This document shows positions 33,762 through 41,993 of a stretch of 64,000 bases of DNA, one piece after another. The DNA comes from JAVVEG01 sp032251455 (GTDB taxonomy: Bacteria > Pseudomonadota > Gammaproteobacteria > Pseudomonadales > Pseudohongiellaceae): the NCBI GenBank assembly GCA_032251455.1, contig JAVVEG010000002.1, forward strand, positions 159,558 through 223,557. Reading direction: 5' to 3'. Numbering within the stretch: position 1 is the first letter of the stretch; the number at the start of each line of letters is the position of its first letter. The position numbers and the translations under genes were made by a program. Under the pieces are notes generated by a model. It ran no database searches, was not told the origin of the DNA, and saw only the letters and a list, made by a program, of their open reading frames with translations.

Positions 33762-34655
33762 ATGATGGAACTGAATAAATTGCTGGTGTTGATAGATCCT
33801 GAGCAGGACTCGCAACCAGCCTTGAGCAAGGCCCTGAGGCTGGCCAGGATAAAGAATTCAGCACTGGAGCTGCTGATCTGTGATCACAACAGTTATCTTG
33901 ATGATGGACGTTATTTTGATCCGCCACAGGCTCGCAAGTTGCGCGCGGAACACCTGGAGCGCAACCGTGAATTGCTGACTGAAATGGCCGCCCCCATCAA
34001 GGCCCAGGGGTTTGCAGTCAGCACCGATGTGCTGTGGGGCAACCCTCCCTGGGAAAAAGTGATTGCCAGGGTAATTGAATCCCGACCGGATATGCTGATA
34101 CACAGTGTCCGTCGGCATAATCTGCTTTCCCGACTTTTGCTGTCGCACCGGGATTGGGAGCTGATTCGTCGCTGTCCTTGCCCGCTGTTGCTTGCCCGGG
34201 AAAAGGACTGGCCGTCCAAACCGGTTTTTGTGGCTGCAATAGACCCCCTGCACAGTAATGAAAAGCCGGCCGAACTGGATGGCAATCTGGTAGCTGTGGG
34301 CAGTGATCTGGCTGCCAGCAGTGGTGGGCAGCTGTATCTTTTTCATTGTTACTATCAACCACCAGTGGCAGGAATTTACCCAATTGAAATGGATGAGGAA
34401 TACTTTCGCCAAAAGGCTTTGCCCCTGCTGCAGGAGTTTGCCATTGCGGAAGAAAGGCTGCTGCTCTCGGGCAAGGATATTCATCAGTCATTACCGGCCT
34501 GCATGGAACAGGTATCAGGTGATGTGGTCATCATGGGGGTTATTTCCCGGTCACGCCTGGATCGCTTCTTTATTGGCAGTACGGCCGAGAAGCTGCTGGA
34601 TCATATAGCCGAGGATATTCTGCTGCTCAAGCCTGCTCATTTTCAGAATTGGTGA
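33762..34655 (+). CDS. Tandem-domain universal stress protein (UspE-like)
   Basis: A 297-aa protein with two Usp domains, about residues 1-145 and 155-295, like E. coli UspE. The second domain ends GVISRSRLDRFFIGSTAEKLL. Neither half has a clean G-2x-G-9x-G nucleotide motif. ATG 33762 follows GGAG by five bases. Divergent from the usp-fnr-dgc run and similar in size and C-terminal pattern to the third Usp at 36915. Thought to act in envelope or anaerobic stress; exact role unknown. Confidence 0.88.
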   Translation: MMELNKLLVLIDPEQDSQPALSKALRLARIKNSALELLICDHNSYLDDGRYFDPPQARKLRAEHLERNRELLTEMAAPIKAQGFAVSTDVLWGNPPWEKVIARVIESRPDMLIHSVRRHNLLSRLLLSHRDWELIRRCPCPLLLAREKDWPSKPVFVAAIDPLHSNEKPAELDGNLVAVGSDLAASSGGQLYLFHCYYQPPVAGIYPIEMDEEYFRQKALPLLQEFAIAEERLLLSGKDIHQSLPACMEQVSGDVVIMGVISRSRLDRFFIGSTAEKLLDHIAEDILLLKPAHFQNW

Positions 34656-34703
34656 ACATATGAGCCTGGGATGGTTTGACAATCATGGGCAAAGATATCT
34701 GGG

Positions 34704-36119
34704 TCAAAGATAGGGTGAGAACAACCAGGCCAGGGAATCCCTGAGTTTGATATGCAGCGGACGTGCATGAATCTGCTCCGCACTGGTTTCCTGTGCCGTG
34801 TGCATCCGTTTCTGGAAATAGTCGGCCAGTTGGGCATTGGTGCGCTGACCAAACAACTCGATACCCAGTTCATAGTTCAGCCTCAGGCTGCGTGGATCGA
34901 TATTGGCCGTTCCTACCAGGGCATAATCGGCATCAATCAACAGCAGTTTGGAGTGCACAAAGGGGGGCGGTTGATAGGCGATGGATATGCCCTGTTCCAG
35001 CAGATAGGCAATCATGTTCATGGAGGCCCAGTGGGCCAGCGGAATATTGTTTTTCTGAGGTAAAAGAATGCGGACATCCACCCCTCGCAAACGTGCGGCC
35101 ACCAACGCGCCGGCAAGATCGCTGGCAGGCAGGAAATAAGGCGTCATGATCCATACGCGGGTGGTGGCGCTGGAAACCACAGCCATGATCAGGTTATTGA
35201 GTTTATCCAGATCCTTGTTGGGGCCGTCGAGTATCAGGCGGCTCCACAGCGGCGGGTTGGTGGTGCTGGCGTTATTGCCTGTGAAAAAATCACTCTTCTT
35301 GTCCCGTGTGCAGTATAGCCAGTCCCGCCAGAAAGCCCATTCCAGCTCATCAACTATCTTGCCGCGCAGACGAAAGTGGATATCCTCTACCCGATGCGGG
35401 TTGTCAGGACATTGAGCCAGGTGCCTGTCACCAATGTTCTGCCCGCCAGTGAAGGCGTAAACACCGTCCACTATCAACAGCTTGCGATGCGAGCGCAGAT
35501 TGATGTTGAGAGCGGGTGGAAACAACCTGATCGGGTTGAATCGCTGGAAATTGATCTGGTGTTTTTTCAGCAGTGTGCCGATCCGTGGTAGATGCATGAA
35601 CTCACCCAGGCCATCAATAATGACCTTGACTTCCACGCCGCGTGCCTGTGCCCGGGCCAGGGCAGCAACAAAGCGCTTGCCAGTGTCATTGCCATCAAAA
35701 ATATAGGAAGCCAGCAGTATGCGGTGCTGGGCCTGATCGATGGCCTCCAGCATGCAGGGGTAAAGATTTTCGCCATTTTCCAGCAGCAGCAGTTCTGTGC
35801 AATCACTCAGGCCTTTGCCGGTAAGGAGTTCGCCAGCCAGCGAACGGGGTCGGAAACAGGTATTGTCCGGATCAGGGACGGTTGACAGTGAGTGCCTGCC
35901 AAGCTTGATGTCGTAGTCTTTCTGGGCGCGGATATTGACCCGGTTGATGCCAAACAGAAGATAGATGACCGGACCGGCCAGGGGCAAAATGATGCACAGT
36001 GCTATCCAGCCAAAAGCGGATTTTGAATCCCGCTTGTTCAACAAGGCATGGCCCACGGTCAGCAAGGCCATGGCAAACAGAAAAACGGAGAAGGGCCACA
36101 TCAACGAGAATGAATCCAT
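34704..36119 (-). CDS. cls: Cardiolipin synthase (phospholipase D type)
   Basis: A 471-aa membrane enzyme joining two phosphatidylglycerols into cardiolipin. Two N-terminal transmembrane helices (about 5-25 and 35-57) and two HKD motifs: HRKLLIVDG near residue 211 and HSKLLLIDAD near 388. ATG 36119 is used; a GTG 12 bp earlier directly abuts the upstream stop and may instead be the start. Last gene of the operon speD-speE-usp-EEP-cls. Cardiolipin rises in stationary phase and under envelope stress in other gammaproteobacteria. Confidence 0.93.
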   Translation of the reverse strand: MDSFSLMWPFSVFLFAMALLTVGHALLNKRDSKSAFGWIALCIILPLAGPVIYLLFGINRVNIRAQKDYDIKLGRHSLSTVPDPDNTCFRPRSLAGELLTGKGLSDCTELLLLENGENLYPCMLEAIDQAQHRILLASYIFDGNDTGKRFVAALARAQARGVEVKVIIDGLGEFMHLPRIGTLLKKHQINFQRFNPIRLFPPALNINLRSHRKLLIVDGVYAFTGGQNIGDRHLAQCPDNPHRVEDIHFRLRGKIVDELEWAFWRDWLYCTRDKKSDFFTGNNASTTNPPLWSRLILDGPNKDLDKLNNLIMAVVSSATTRVWIMTPYFLPASDLAGALVAARLRGVDVRILLPQKNNIPLAHWASMNMIAYLLEQGISIAYQPPPFVHSKLLLIDADYALVGTANIDPRSLRLNYELGIELFGQRTNAQLADYFQKRMHTAQETSAEQIHARPLHIKLRDSLAWLFSPYL

Positions 36120-36131
36120 GGGTGTGATCAC

Positions 36132-36878
36132 TCAAGTGGGAGACGAAAGCATAATGTCAGCCAGCAAGGCACGATGATCCGAGAAATCGCGCCAGCCCGG
36201 GCCAGCCATGCTGCTGCAGGCACTTATATCAAATCCACGCAGATAAATCCTGTCCATGGGGAGGATGGGGTAAAAAGCTGGATACGTGCTGGCACAATGT
36301 CCATGTTGATGGACATGTGCCTCATGCAGATCAAGATTGTCCAGCAGGGTACGGTGGCAGATATGCCGCCAGTCATTGAAGTCGCCGGCGATTATCAAGG
36401 GCGCATGGTCGGGGATATGTTGCCGGATATGGTCCAGCAGCAAAAAAACCTGCTGTTGCCGCTCGCGTTCGAACAGGCCCAGATGGACGCAGATCAGATG
36501 AATATTCGGTGCAATGGTGCCGTGCAGAAAGCCGCGCTGGGAAATCCTCAGGAAAGAAGCATCGATATTATTCCAACTGATGAATGGGTGTTCACTGAGA
36601 ATGGCGTTGCCGTGATGCCCGTGGGAATAGATGGCGTTTTTGCCATAGGCATGGTGTGACCAGACTGTATCTGCCAGAAATTCCAGTTGGGTTTCCGCAG
36701 GCCAGTGCTTGATCCTGCGACCATGCTTCTGGTTGCGGCCAACCACTTCCTGCAGGAACACCAGGTTGGCCTTGCTCTCCCGCAGGGTTTTGCGGATCGA
36801 GTGCAAAACCAGCCGTTTTGGTCCCAGGGCAAATCCCTTGTGGATGTTCAGGGTCAAAACCCGGAAGGTGCTGCTCAT
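36132..36878 (-). CDS. Endonuclease/exonuclease/phosphatase (EEP) family protein
   Basis: A 248-aa EEP-fold hydrolase. Family motifs: LTLNIHKG, LQEVVG (metal-binding Glu), GDFNDW and SDHRALLAD (Asp/His). ATG 36878 follows AAGGA by five bases. Stand-alone proteins like this sit next to cardiolipin synthase genes in many proteobacteria (E. coli YbhP beside clsB), so a role with the lipid enzyme is likely. Ends 12 bases before the cls ATG. Substrate could be nucleic acid, phosphoinositide-like or other phosphodiesters. Confidence 0.88.
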   Translation of the reverse strand: MSSTFRVLTLNIHKGFALGPKRLVLHSIRKTLRESKANLVFLQEVVGRNQKHGRRIKHWPAETQLEFLADTVWSHHAYGKNAIYSHGHHGNAILSEHPFISWNNIDASFLRISQRGFLHGTIAPNIHLICVHLGLFERERQQQVFLLLDHIRQHIPDHAPLIIAGDFNDWRHICHRTLLDNLDLHEAHVHQHGHCASTYPAFYPILPMDRIYLRGFDISACSSMAGPGWRDFSDHRALLADIMLSSPT

Positions 36879-36914
36879 GCGATCCTTTGACACTGTGCCG
36901 GTTTAAGAGATTCC

Positions 36915-37829
36915 TTAGTTGGAGTCGTTTTTCAGAACCAGCACATCGCAGGGAGTATCGTACAGAATTCTCTCGGCGGTGCTGCCCACAATGGCACGTT
37001 CCACAAAATTGCGTGACAATGCCCCCAGCACCAGGATATTGGCCTGTTGCTTCCTGATGCAGGACAGCAGTGCCTTCACCAAATCACCCCGGGTCAACAA
37101 CAGACTGTCGACAGTGAGGTCATGTTCTGCCAGCAGTTCCAGCAATTTCTCCTGGTGCCGGTCATGCACTTCACGGATATAGTCATCTGCGTCCAAAACC
37201 TTGGGGAATAGATGGGTGATATCCGGCAGATAATTGTGGAAGACCCGGATGTTCAGTTCCAGCTTTGCCGCCAGCGCCCGGGAAGTATCCAGGATGAGGT
37301 GATCAAGCTCATTCTGCTGGGCTTTGGCATGCAATGGGTCTACGGCTGCGATGATGCTGCCCTCGGCTTGCCAGTTTTGCCGTTTGATCAGAAGCAAGGG
37401 GCTGGCACAGTCCTTGATGAGCTGCCAGTCGGTATTGCTAATGATTATCCGCCGCAATGCATTATGGCGTTGAATGCTTTTCAGGGTCAGGTCGGGTTTG
37501 AACCGGGTTATGGCCCCAAGAATACTCTCATAATGGTTCTTGGCTGAGGAGAATTCTGTGCGCACCTTGATACCCTCAGCCTGGAAACGCTGGCCGATGT
37601 TTTCAAGCTGTTGCTGATAGTGCTCAGCGAACTGTCTTTGCTGTGTCTTGAAGAGCCGGTGAGCCAGGCTTCTAGGGGCAGCGCTGTCTGCCGATAACAC
37701 GTTGGGTTTGTTCATGAAAATCGAAATGCTGGCCTGAAAGCTGGTGGCCAGGATTTTTGCTCGTTCAAGCAGATGGTCAAGCTTGTCATCAGCATCGGCG
37801 AGAATCAGGATATTCTTGACAGCTTTCAC
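36915..37829 (-). CDS. Tandem-domain universal stress protein
   Basis: A 304-aa two-domain Usp, paralogous to the one at 33762: both share the SRP.DLT/SIQRHNALRR-like middle and C-terminal LGALSRNFVERAIVGSTAERIL. Starts at GTG 37829 overlapping the speE stop (GTGA), so translation is coupled to polyamine synthesis. A 37-bp gap leads to the EEP gene. Confidence 0.88.
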   Translation of the reverse strand: MKAVKNILILADADDKLDHLLERAKILATSFQASISIFMNKPNVLSADSAAPRSLAHRLFKTQQRQFAEHYQQQLENIGQRFQAEGIKVRTEFSSAKNHYESILGAITRFKPDLTLKSIQRHNALRRIIISNTDWQLIKDCASPLLLIKRQNWQAEGSIIAAVDPLHAKAQQNELDHLILDTSRALAAKLELNIRVFHNYLPDITHLFPKVLDADDYIREVHDRHQEKLLELLAEHDLTVDSLLLTRGDLVKALLSCIRKQQANILVLGALSRNFVERAIVGSTAERILYDTPCDVLVLKNDSN

Positions 37830-38698
37830 GTAAAGACTCCTCCGGGTGCTTGAATAGCGCTCAGAATATACTGTGGCAGGGCAAACGCTGCTTGATGTAT
37901 TGCCGGGGTATAGTAGCGGCTGCCGATGCGCTTTGCCAACCAGCGTTGTTGCAGGGTTTCCACGTCAATTTGCCGAAGCTGGGGATTATCGCTGGCCCAG
38001 GCAAAGCACATGATGCCACCGACATAGGTCGGCACCGCTGCCGAGTAGAAATGCCAGTCCTGAAACACAGGGTTCAATCTGGCGGCAGTGTTCTGCAGGT
38101 TTTCCAGTTGCATGAAAGCGACACCATTCTGGGCAACCAGAATACCGCCAGGGCGCAGGCAACGTTGACAGCCACGGTAGAAATCCTGGCTGAACAAGAC
38201 CTCGGCCGGTCCCTTGGGATCGGTGGAGTCCGAGATGATGACATCGAACCGTGCTTCGGTTTGATGCACAAAACTGAAGCCATCACCAATCACCAGTTCA
38301 AGCCTCGGATCTTCGAACGCGCCTTCACTGTGTCTGGGGAAAAAGGTTTTGGCCAGGTCAATGACAGCCTGATCTATTTCCACCTGGGTGATATGGGTTA
38401 CCTCCTGGTGTCGACAGACTTCACGCAGAATGCCACCATCACCACCGCCAATGATCAGTACCCTGCGGGCTTTGCCATGTGCCATCAGCGGCACATGGGT
38501 AAGCATCTCATGGTAGATGAACTCATCTTTTTCAGTGGTTTGCACAACCCCATCAAGCACAAGGACATTGCCGAAAAGGGCGTTGCGGAAAATCAGCAGG
38601 TGCTGGTGTTCGGTCTTCTCTTCAAACAGCAGCTCATCGATGCTCAGCGATTGCCCATAGGCCGGGTACAGGGACTCGGTCCAATAACTCGTGCTCAT
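37826..38698 (-). CDS. speE: Polyamine aminopropyltransferase (spermidine synthase)
   Basis: A 290-aa enzyme that transfers the aminopropyl group from decarboxylated SAM to putrescine. Full set of motifs: GGGDGGILREV for dcSAM binding, EIDQAVID, and DSTDP with the catalytic Asp. Slightly longer than E. coli SpeE through an extended C-terminus. Overlaps speD by ATGA and the Usp gene by GTGA. It provides spermidine, in contrast to the distant homologue at 28057. Confidence 0.95.
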   Translation of the reverse strand: MSTSYWTESLYPAYGQSLSIDELLFEEKTEHQHLLIFRNALFGNVLVLDGVVQTTEKDEFIYHEMLTHVPLMAHGKARRVLIIGGGDGGILREVCRHQEVTHITQVEIDQAVIDLAKTFFPRHSEGAFEDPRLELVIGDGFSFVHQTEARFDVIISDSTDPKGPAEVLFSQDFYRGCQRCLRPGGILVAQNGVAFMQLENLQNTAARLNPVFQDWHFYSAAVPTYVGGIMCFAWASDNPQLRQIDVETLQQRWLAKRIGSRYYTPAIHQAAFALPQYILSAIQAPGGVFT

Positions 38699-39204
38699 TG
38701 CTCGGCAGGGGAGGAGCTGGCCTCCGGAGTCGGTTCGGTCAGCCCCCGTAATTGTTCACCGACGGTGACCTGTGAGGGAGAAAATGCGGCTTTCAGGATA
38801 GGGATTGCTTTCTCAGGCTGGGCATCGCCACACATGAATATGTCAAAAGCGGCATAGCCACGTTCGGGCCAGGTATGCACACTGATATGTGATTCGGCCA
38901 GCACGGCAACTCCGGAGATGCCCCCGTTAGGAGTGAAATGATGCAGGTGGATATGCAGCAGGGTAGCTCCACAGGCATTCACGCATTCACGGAACTTGGT
39001 TTCCATGAGTTGCAGGTCGCTCAGGTTTTCTGCACCCCAGAAATCAATCAGCAGATGCGTGCCGGCGAATTCCAGGCCATTGCGGTGAATGAAGTGATCC
39101 TTGCACACCGGGTCATTTTCATTGTTGAAAGTCGGCCATTCATTCTCATTGGCGCTGGTGTCGAGTAAGTTGACAGTATCTTTGAGGGGGGAGTTTGTGC
39201 TCAT
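38695..39204 (-). CDS. speD: S-adenosylmethionine decarboxylase proenzyme
   Basis: Pyruvoyl enzyme making decarboxylated SAM. From ATG 39204 the protein is 169 aa. The self-cleavage site is Glu104-Ser105 in LAESHISVHTWPE, typical of the small prokaryotic class, with His and Cys of the active site nearby (CGDAQP). The first 40 residues are a polar extension not needed for the fold; a longer in-frame reading exists upstream but lacks support. First gene of the speD-speE-usp-EEP-cls operon. The 218 bp upstream to 39422 hold no gene. Confidence 0.93.
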   Translation of the reverse strand: MSTNSPLKDTVNLLDTSANENEWPTFNNENDPVCKDHFIHRNGLEFAGTHLLIDFWGAENLSDLQLMETKFRECVNACGATLLHIHLHHFTPNGGISGVAVLAESHISVHTWPERGYAAFDIFMCGDAQPEKAIPILKAAFSPSQVTVGEQLRGLTEPTPEASSSPAEQ

Positions 39205-39422
39205 GTTCCGGGCCCTTAAAGGAGGGTGGGTATGCTCATGGACTTGTGCTAGGGCTGCAAACAGCTTCAGTCGGCTATGAGCCTCCACGCCAATCAATGG
39301 TTGAATTTAAAGGGGTCTGGCCATCTGCGGCACGCAGATTGATGGCAGAGGCAGGCAGTTTAAGTATTTTTTGTTGAAATACAAGTGAAATCTGCAATTT
39401 CGTCACAGCTGTCGAGCCAGCC

Positions 39423-40571
39423 TCAGCTGGCCGCCCTGATCATGTTGCGGGCAATGATGATTTGCTGAATCTGGCTGGTTCCCTCGTACAATCTGAACAG
39501 GCGGACATCACGGTAAAAACGTTCGACAGCATATTCGGAAATATAACCGGCACCACCATGTATCTGCACAGCCCGGTCGGCGACGCGGCCCACCATTTCA
39601 GTGGCGAACAGTTTGCACGCAGCAGACTCCGTACTGATATTTTCACCCAGGTCTCGCTTGCGGGCGGTTTCCAGCACCATGCACCGGGCAGCATAGCTTT
39701 CGGTCTTGGAGTCGGCCAGCATGGCCTGGATCAGCTGATGTTCGGCAATGGGCTTGCCGAACTGCTTGCGTTCGATGGCATAGTGCAGGGCATCTTCGAT
39801 CAGCCGGTCGGCAACCCCGACACTGACACCGGATATATGCAGGCGACCACGATCCAGCACCTTCATGGCAGTAATGAAACCCTGGCCTTCTGCGCCAATC
39901 AGATTCTCGGCCGGGACACGGCAGTCCTCGAAAATGACGTCACAGGTCAGCGAGCCGGCCTGGCCCATTTTTTTGTCGACTGCACCCAGAACAATGCCTG
40001 GGGTGCCCTTTTCGACGATGAAGGCCGAAATACCTCTGGCACCTTTGATATCGGGATTGGTTCTGGCCATGACATTGAAAGTGTCCGCGACCGGACCATT
40101 GGTGATATAGCGCTTGGTGCCATTGATGACATAGTGGTCGCCCTCTTTGCGCGCGGTGGTTTTCAGTGCGCCGGCATCCGAACCGACATCGGGTTCGGTC
40201 AGACAAAAGCAACCGATCATTTCGCCGCTGGCATATTTGGGGAGATAGCGTTGTTTCTGCTCTTCTGTGCCGTCGAATACGATGGCCGCAGAGCCGATGC
40301 CGTTGTTGGTGCCAAGAATAGAGCGAAAGGCTGGTGAGGTTCTGCCCAGGGTCATGGCCACATGAATTTCCTCTTCCATGGTCAGTCCCAGGCCGCCGTA
40401 TTCCTCTGGAATGGTCATGCCAAAGAGCCCAAGCTCCTTCATTTCCTTAATGATTTCATCCGGAACCTGGTAGTCTTCGGCCACCTGCTGTTCGGCAGGA
40501 ATCAAACGTTCCCTGACAAAACGATCGACTATGTCGATCAACTGATTCAGGATTTCCTGGTCGCGTATCAT
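39423..40571 (-). CDS. Acyl-CoA dehydrogenase (homomeric type)
   Basis: A 382-aa ACAD of the short/medium-chain class. The flavin loop is CFCLTEPDVGSDAGAL and the catalytic base is the Glu in LYEGTSQIQ at the C-terminus, the MCAD-type position. ATG 40571 is preceded by GGGGAA; a longer reading adds 22 residues without support. Transcribed away from the thiolase gene with a 176-bp gap between start codons, so both may share a regulated divergent promoter. Confidence 0.93.
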   Translation of the reverse strand: MIRDQEILNQLIDIVDRFVRERLIPAEQQVAEDYQVPDEIIKEMKELGLFGMTIPEEYGGLGLTMEEEIHVAMTLGRTSPAFRSILGTNNGIGSAAIVFDGTEEQKQRYLPKYASGEMIGCFCLTEPDVGSDAGALKTTARKEGDHYVINGTKRYITNGPVADTFNVMARTNPDIKGARGISAFIVEKGTPGIVLGAVDKKMGQAGSLTCDVIFEDCRVPAENLIGAEGQGFITAMKVLDRGRLHISGVSVGVADRLIEDALHYAIERKQFGKPIAEHQLIQAMLADSKTESYAARCMVLETARKRDLGENISTESAACKLFATEMVGRVADRAVQIHGGAGYISEYAVERFYRDVRLFRLYEGTSQIQQIIIARNMIRAAS

Positions 40572-40747
40572 GTATTGATTTCCCCTTTCTGAAACTGCTG
40601 CCTGGACTGCTGCAGAGCTAACTTGATCAGTCGGCAATGATAGCCGTATTGGAAGCCTGAGTCGAATTTCCCATCCTCTGCCCTTGTGCTACCATTGCTG
40701 CCCTTTACAGCAGATAGCAGCAGATCGGGGGCTTCGAGTTTACGCTT

Positions 40748-41962
40748 ATGACAAATTCAACTGATGCATATATCTATGATGGTGGACGTTCGGCATTTGG
40801 TCGGCATGGTGGCAGTCTGGCCGGGGTCAGACCGGATGATCTGCTGGCCCATATCATCAAGACGGTTGTTGGCCGCAATGCCTTCGCGACCGAGGAATAC
40901 GAAGATGTGATCATGGGCAATACCAATCAGGCCGGGGAAGATTGTCGCAATGTGGGACGCTTTGCGGCACTGCTGGCGGGTTTGCCCACCACGGTAGGCG
41001 GGTTGACCGTCAACCGGCTTTGTGGTTCCGGCCTGGCGGCGGTACTGGACGCCAGTCGTGGTGTGAAGACTGGCGAGGGCAATCTGTTTCTTGCCGGTGG
41101 CGTCGAGTCCATGAGCAGGGCTCCGCTGATCCTGTCCAAGGCACAAAGCGCCTACGACAGGGGACAACAGATTGCAGACAGTACCTTGGGTGCCCGCTTT
41201 ACCAATCCGCGGATGGCCAGCGTTTTCGGTAATGACACCATGCCCCAGACTGCTGATAACATTGCCAGTGATCTGGGTATCAGCCGGGAGGACAGTGATG
41301 CCTACGCCGCAGGCTCGCAGGCTCGTTATGAAGCAGCCAGGGCGGCAGGGTTCTTTGCCGGAGAAATCATTCCGGTGGAAGTGGCGCAGGGGCGCAAACA
41401 GCCCCCGCTGTCTGTTGAGGCGGATGAGCATCCGCGTCCGCAATCCACGCTGGAAGCTCTTGCTGGCTTGCGCCCCCTGTTTGAAGGTGGCGTGGTGACG
41501 GCAGGGAATGCTTCCGGTATCAACGATGGTGCGGCAGCTCTGATCATTGGTAATGCCGCAGTAGGGGAGAAATATGGAGTCAGGCCGCGAGCCCGTATCA
41601 TTGCTGGCGCCATAGCGGGTGTTGAGCCCAGGGTAATGGGCCTGGGGCCGGTATTTGCCGGGCGCAAGGCTCTGGCCAGGGCAGGCTTGAGCCTGGCAGA
41701 TATGGATGTCATTGAAATCAATGAAGCGTTTGCAACACAGGTCCTGGGTTGTCTGAAACTCCTCGAAATCGAGTTCGACGACCCGCGCGTCAATCCTAAT
41801 GGGGGAGCAATCGCGGTGGGACATCCTTTGGGTGCCTCCGGCGCGAGAATAGCACTGAGTACGGTCCGTCAGTTGGAGCGAATCGGCGGCAGGTATGCCC
41901 TGATAAGTCTCTGTATCGGCATTGGTCAGGGCGTGGCGGCAGTTATTGAACGTCTCGACTGA
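40748..41962 (+). CDS. Acetyl-CoA acetyltransferase (thiolase)
   Basis: A 404-aa thiolase II. Nucleophile Cys92 in RLCGSG, His359 in VGHPLGASG, and the second Cys389 in LCIGIGQG; INEAFA is also present. Releases acetyl-CoA in the last step of beta-oxidation, or makes acetoacetyl-CoA in reverse. First of five plus-strand genes that make up a beta-oxidation island, with the FadB/J-like gene 31 bp downstream. Confidence 0.94.
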   Translation: MTNSTDAYIYDGGRSAFGRHGGSLAGVRPDDLLAHIIKTVVGRNAFATEEYEDVIMGNTNQAGEDCRNVGRFAALLAGLPTTVGGLTVNRLCGSGLAAVLDASRGVKTGEGNLFLAGGVESMSRAPLILSKAQSAYDRGQQIADSTLGARFTNPRMASVFGNDTMPQTADNIASDLGISREDSDAYAAGSQARYEAARAAGFFAGEIIPVEVAQGRKQPPLSVEADEHPRPQSTLEALAGLRPLFEGGVVTAGNASGINDGAAALIIGNAAVGEKYGVRPRARIIAGAIAGVEPRVMGLGPVFAGRKALARAGLSLADMDVIEINEAFATQVLGCLKLLEIEFDDPRVNPNGGAIAVGHPLGASGARIALSTVRQLERIGGRYALISLCIGIGQGVAAVIERLD

Positions 41963-41993
41963 GTTTCTCGTGAATTTATTTAGGAAAATTTTT

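Noticed and set aside
37850..38857. 335-codon plus-strand open frame
   Set aside because: Antisense to speE and the end of speD, both certain.
39416..39431. GCCAGC/GCTGGC hairpin at the acyl-CoA dehydrogenase stop as a terminator
   Set aside because: Six-base stem without a following T-run on either strand.
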